Assembly: GCA_002359895.1 (NCBI GenBank)
Contig: DEOB01000012.1
Coordinates: 165,281 to 229,280 of the forward strand
Direction: 5' to 3'
Origin: Stenotrophomonas sp. UBA2629
GTDB taxonomy: Bacteria > Pseudomonadota > Gammaproteobacteria > Xanthomonadales > Xanthomonadaceae
DNA: 64,000 nucleotides
Shown here: positions 61,253-64,000 of the stretch, piece after piece
Layout of the letters: every line of letters starts with the position of its first letter
How positions within the stretch are numbered: the stretch's first letter is position 1
Notes under the pieces: model-generated
Told to the model about the DNA's origin: nothing
The model's database searches: none
The model's input: the letters and a program-made list of their open reading frames with translations, nothing else
Position numbers and translations under genes: made by a program

Positions 61253-62012
61253 TTAAGGCAGGAGCGTTGTACTCAGCACATTGCACGCTGTCTTGTCGTT
61301 AATCACACGAAAGCTATTAGCACTATGTGCTTCAAGTGAAACCTGCCGCGGATGCTCGTAGCCGCCATGATCACCTGCTGAAACAAAAGCTATGGATCGT
61401 CCAGGCACCTTTGCAGCAGGCACATGCTCCGAACTCTTGCGACAACCGTGATGGGGAACCACAACAACATCATAAGACTGGCCGCCCAGGGCGTTTATCT
61501 TTGTGTTTCCATCCGAACCAAATCGTTCATAAACATAGTCACCAGGCAACAACGCATTCACTCCATCGGCGTATAGATGAGCCACCAAAGCCTCCCCGTT
61601 TGCATCGGGCTTCGACGGCCGAGTACGCAACAAATCAAGGTTGACTCCTCCACCCAAGGGAAAACTGCAGTCTCCTACTGCTACAACTCGCCCAGTCCAC
61701 GCGGGCGAATTGAAGGCAAGTATGCTTACCCCCACTGGAACGACGACTTTTTCTACTCTTGCGGCTAACGCATCATCCCAGTCTAGTAGCCGCCAATGAT
61801 CCGAATCGCCATGTGATATGACTGCGATTAGAGAATCCAGATGCGATACAGCGACAGGAAGATCGTTGACCATCAGGCCTTTCTGGTAATCAGGCCGCTT
61901 GATCGGCGTTCCAGCACCGCAGTCCATTAGGATTCCCAAACCTTCGCTACTGATCAGGCTACACATCCCTTGTCCAACATCAAAAGCTTGGAGAAGGGGG
62001 TTCCCGTCTCAT
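61253..62012 (-). CDS. ComEC-like metallo-beta-lactamase-fold hydrolase, apparent frameshift
   Basis: The main frame gives 237 residues with MBL features: LMDCGAG, the metal motif SHGDSDHW (HxDxDH), GDYVYERFGSDGN and PHHGCRKS. This resembles the C-terminal hydrolase domain of ComEC and standalone relatives. The open frame's own ATG (61966) is too late: upstream codons still encode the family N-terminus LLQAFDVGQGMCSL. The natural start is the ATG at 62012, which overlaps the upstream stop (ATGA) but is in another frame. One base too many in the G5 run at 61996-62000 explains this. It may be a disabled gene, a sequencing error or programmed frameshifting. Confidence 0.75.
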
Positions 62013-62527
62013 CTTCCCGATGTGCGTGGAAGCTCCAGTCGAACCTCGGGGGGCGAGCTAACAGTCTGATCAGCGCGAAATATCTCTATTCCCACAACCT
62101 CGACGTAAGTCGGCAGGGTCTGCTCTCGAAAAAGGCAGTAGCCGTAGCTCGTCGTTGGCTGCGTCGTTTTTCGATACTGAATCCTGACCCAAAGGTTCGG
62201 GTCACTAAGAATCGATGTTAATCCTCCGCCAAACAGATCATCGGCAAGATCCTCATCACATCCCCAGGGACAGTAATCCAGAATAAAGCGCAGATCCCGT
62301 TTCGGAAGGTACCTTTTAGCATCAGAGAGGCTGAGGTCGAAGAGAAATACCTCAGCGCGATTCTCATTGAATGCGGAGGCCTCAAAGTCCTCTTCACTCA
62401 CCCCCTGAAGCCTCACACACGGTCCGTTTGGCTCATAGTCTTGGATTGCGACTACGCTATCTAGCTTTGCAATCATGCCGCCATCCGGCAATGCAAACGG
62501 CTCACGACCATCCATCCAGTTGGACAT
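62009..62527 (-). CDS. unknown protein coupled to the MBL hydrolase
   Basis: A 172-residue soluble acidic protein without a recognised domain. It has a short Cys pair (DYCPWGCDED) and a C-terminal half rich in strands (LWVRIQYRK.., YGYCLFREQ, TYVEVVGIEIF). Its stop overlaps the start of the MBL gene (ATGA), so the two are a translationally coupled pair and probably work together. No name can be given. Confidence 0.65.
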   Translation of the reverse strand: MSNWMDGREPFALPDGGMIAKLDSVVAIQDYEPNGPCVRLQGVSEEDFEASAFNENRAEVFLFDLSLSDAKRYLPKRDLRFILDYCPWGCDEDLADDLFGGGLTSILSDPNLWVRIQYRKTTQPTTSYGYCLFREQTLPTYVEVVGIEIFRADQTVSSPPEVRLELPRTSGR

Positions 62528-62755
62528 AAATATCCTTAGCAGCGAAATCGCCGCAGTTCCGAAGTATTACCAATATCTCATGGACTTACGACACACGCCG
62601 TCAGGCAAACCCCTACTTCCATCGCCAGTCCAACACGCGGTCACCGGCAGAGAATCGCAACACTGATGCGACGTCGGGTCAGCTATTGTTTGCCGAGGCT
62701 TTGGAGTGTTGACTGACGCCGGGTGTCAATCGACAGTTGCACCTGGCTGAACACA
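62528..62755. other. intergenic region
   Basis: About 230 bases without a gene. It should hold the promoter of the unknown/MBL pair; no clear operator or repeat was seen. Confidence 0.4.
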
Positions 62756-63391
62756 TCAGGTCGCACCAGTCCTAGTCTCAATCCACTTCTCGTTGTGAAG
62801 CAGATAACTGACGTTTTTCTCCACAGATGGACAGCATGTTGGATCATCCGGCCCTTGTACCAGGATCTTCATCATTAGCATCCCGTCCTGTACCCCGAGC
62901 TCCTCGACCGCTTCGCCATACCCGGCTACTAGCCGGGAGTCCACATGCCGGAGACCACCGCCCTCCCTGACGAATGCAGCTAGATGGGTTGAGTACGACA
63001 TACTTCCGTTGGTCGCATCGAGCATGAACAGCACCGCCTTATCGCTGACACCATCTCCGTTGATGTCGCCCTCTTCGGTATGCCGCGCATCCACATTCTC
63101 CTGAGCGTTGCCGAACAGGAATGCCTGACGAGCGAGTTCTTCGTTGATCACAGCGTTATCCGGGACGGCTACTACCGGATCTGCCGTGATTGCAGGCTCT
63201 GCTGTGGCTGCGGGTTCCACTACATTGGGGGCGCATTCCTGTGCCTCTGCCTCTGCGGGGGTCAGACCAGCAGGCACCTCGCATCCAGCCAGATTGATAT
63301 CGCCCTTCTGGGTCAGCGACTCTTCCTTCTTGCATGCTGCCAGCGCCAGAAGCAAAAGGCTCCCTGCGCATATCACTACAAGCGGTTTCAT
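62756..63391 (-). CDS. putative lipoprotein
   Basis: A 211-residue protein with a lipoprotein signal (LLLLALAACKKEE; Cys after ALAA). An Ala/Pro/Glu-rich linker (about 45-85) is followed by a globular domain with an aspartate-rich loop, GDINGDGVSDKAVL, like FG-GAP or EF-hand calcium loops. CCPSVEK carries a Cys pair. The ATG at 63391 is chosen because GAGGAAGG precedes it and it begins the signal. It is 134 bases beyond the YwqK-like gene on the same strand. Function unknown. Confidence 0.8.
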   Translation of the reverse strand: MKPLVVICAGSLLLLALAACKKEESLTQKGDINLAGCEVPAGLTPAEAEAQECAPNVVEPAATAEPAITADPVVAVPDNAVINEELARQAFLFGNAQENVDARHTEEGDINGDGVSDKAVLFMLDATNGSMSYSTHLAAFVREGGGLRHVDSRLVAGYGEAVEELGVQDGMLMMKILVQGPDDPTCCPSVEKNVSYLLHNEKWIETRTGAT

Positions 63392-63433
63392 TTCATTTCC
63401 TTCCTCAATAGGAAAAAGACCAAGTACGCATTG

Positions 63434-63463
63434 AGGGCGGGCATGCTCACGCATGCCCGCCCT
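63434..63463. terminator. hairpin between the YwqK-like and lipoprotein genes
   Basis: A perfect 13-bp stem (AGGGCGGGCATGC with its complement) with loop TCAC. Its T-rich side is on the plus strand, so as a minus-strand terminator for the YwqK-like gene it lacks a U tract; its role is uncertain. Confidence 0.5.
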
Positions 63464-63525
63464 TTCCTTCGCTCTGTCACTTCCATCAGCGTGACCCGAT
63501 CTGTGCCGGATCAGCATTTCGTTGC

Positions 63526-64000
63526 TCAGTACGCGCTTTGAGGTGGCAGCTTCCGCTGCTCCATCCATTGCTGATGGGCGGCCTCCTCAGCGGCTTCACG
63601 TTCGGCTTCGGCTGCGGCCCGCTCTGCAGGTCGATCAGGGAGAGCCTGTCCATACTTCTTCAGGGACGCAGTGAACAGCACGTTCTCTTCAGCGGTGAGC
63701 GGCTCATCCGTCTTGGAGTACTTTGTATGCAATGCCTCAAACTGGGTGTAGTTGAGGTACTGCTCACCTTCCTCGGTGAAGTACTTCTCCTCGCTGATCA
63801 CGCCGCCGCTGCCTACTACCCTGGCCGAGATATTGCCACTGGGGTAGTACGCCAACTGCTCGCCCTCTTGGCGCCCTTCCGAGAAGATGCCTGCCACGGC
63901 GGGGCTTCCATCTTCGTAGAACACCTTGGATGAGCCGTTGAGCTTGCCGTTCTTGTAGTCGATCTCAAACATCGGCCTCTTCTGACCACCATCGAACCAG
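63526..64000 (-). CDS. MORN/YwqK-like repeat protein, cut by window edge
   Basis: The frame is open to the right edge, and codons before the first ATG (63972) still encode repeat sequence (WFDGGQKRPMFEIDY), so the gene starts outside the window. The visible part has MORN-type repeats ('GKLNGSSKVFYEDGSP', 'GEQLAYYPSGNI') and a C-terminal charged coiled coil (RAAAEAEREAAEEAAHQQW). YwqK-like proteins are sometimes annotated as antitoxins, but these repeats are also found in other scaffolding proteins. Confidence 0.7.
   Translation of the reverse strand, partial: WFDGGQKRPMFEIDYKNGKLNGSSKVFYEDGSPAVAGIFSEGRQEGEQLAYYPSGNISARVVGSGGVISEEKYFTEEGEQYLNYTQFEALHTKYSKTDEPLTAEENVLFTASLKKYGQALPDRPAERAAAEAEREAAEEAAHQQWMEQRKLPPQSAY

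Overview
The window looks like part of a high-GC gammaproteobacterial chromosome from the Xanthomonadaceae, most likely Stenotrophomonas or a close relative. This is inferred from the overall gene content, the Ax21-like outer-membrane protein and the Xanthomonas-type IS256/IS3 remnants. No rRNA or tRNA gene was recognised, so the genus is not proven.

Region 1 (1-28.2 kb) is mostly ordinary chromosome. It holds an NHL/M23 exported protein, a lytic transglycosylase, a GH18 hydrolase, an acyl-CoA dehydrogenase, a SulP transporter, a methyltransferase, a PQQ glucose dehydrogenase, a serine hydrolase, a 1403-residue autotransporter, a GGDEF/EAL protein, a DUF389 membrane protein and a divergent BvgS/BvgA-like phosphorelay. 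A PhzF-like gene follows at 28.3-29.2 kb.

Region 2 (29.6-38.2 kb) is a metal-resistance island: chrA, a glutaredoxin-type arsC and arsH on the minus strand, then divergent arsR, thioredoxin-type arsC, acr3, trxB and arsO on the plus strand. A strong dyad between arsH and arsR is the likely ArsR operator. Broken IS256 pieces lie on both sides in opposite orientation, with IS3 and phage-integrase fragments on the right.

Region 3 (38.2-54.7 kb) is a thiol-redox and electrophile-stress island. A sensor kinase and an OmpR-type regulator flank a convergently placed dsbD / Lgt-TlpA fusion / dsbG operon. Then come an Lpd-like flavoprotein, two CPPC thioredoxins, an Old Yellow Enzyme with an altered active site, OsmC, a FrnE-like DsbA, a TetR regulator, an AhpD-like CxxC protein, an SDR, a broken thioredoxin and a second TetR. 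Three related CTACC/GGTAG dyads suggest a local TetR regulon.

Region 4 (54.7-64 kb) begins with a decayed GGDEF/EAL gene and an IS3 remnant. A probable mobilizable element follows: a hypothetical gene, an AlpA-like regulator, a small protein, a DUF3987 replication-type protein, a MobA/MobL relaxase and a repeat-containing possible oriT. Its cargo side carries a two-gene unit, an unknown 172-residue protein and a ComEC-like metallo-beta-lactamase-fold hydrolase with an apparent frameshift, then a lipoprotein and a MORN/YwqK-like gene cut by the window edge. The two-gene unit is the best candidate here for an undescribed system.
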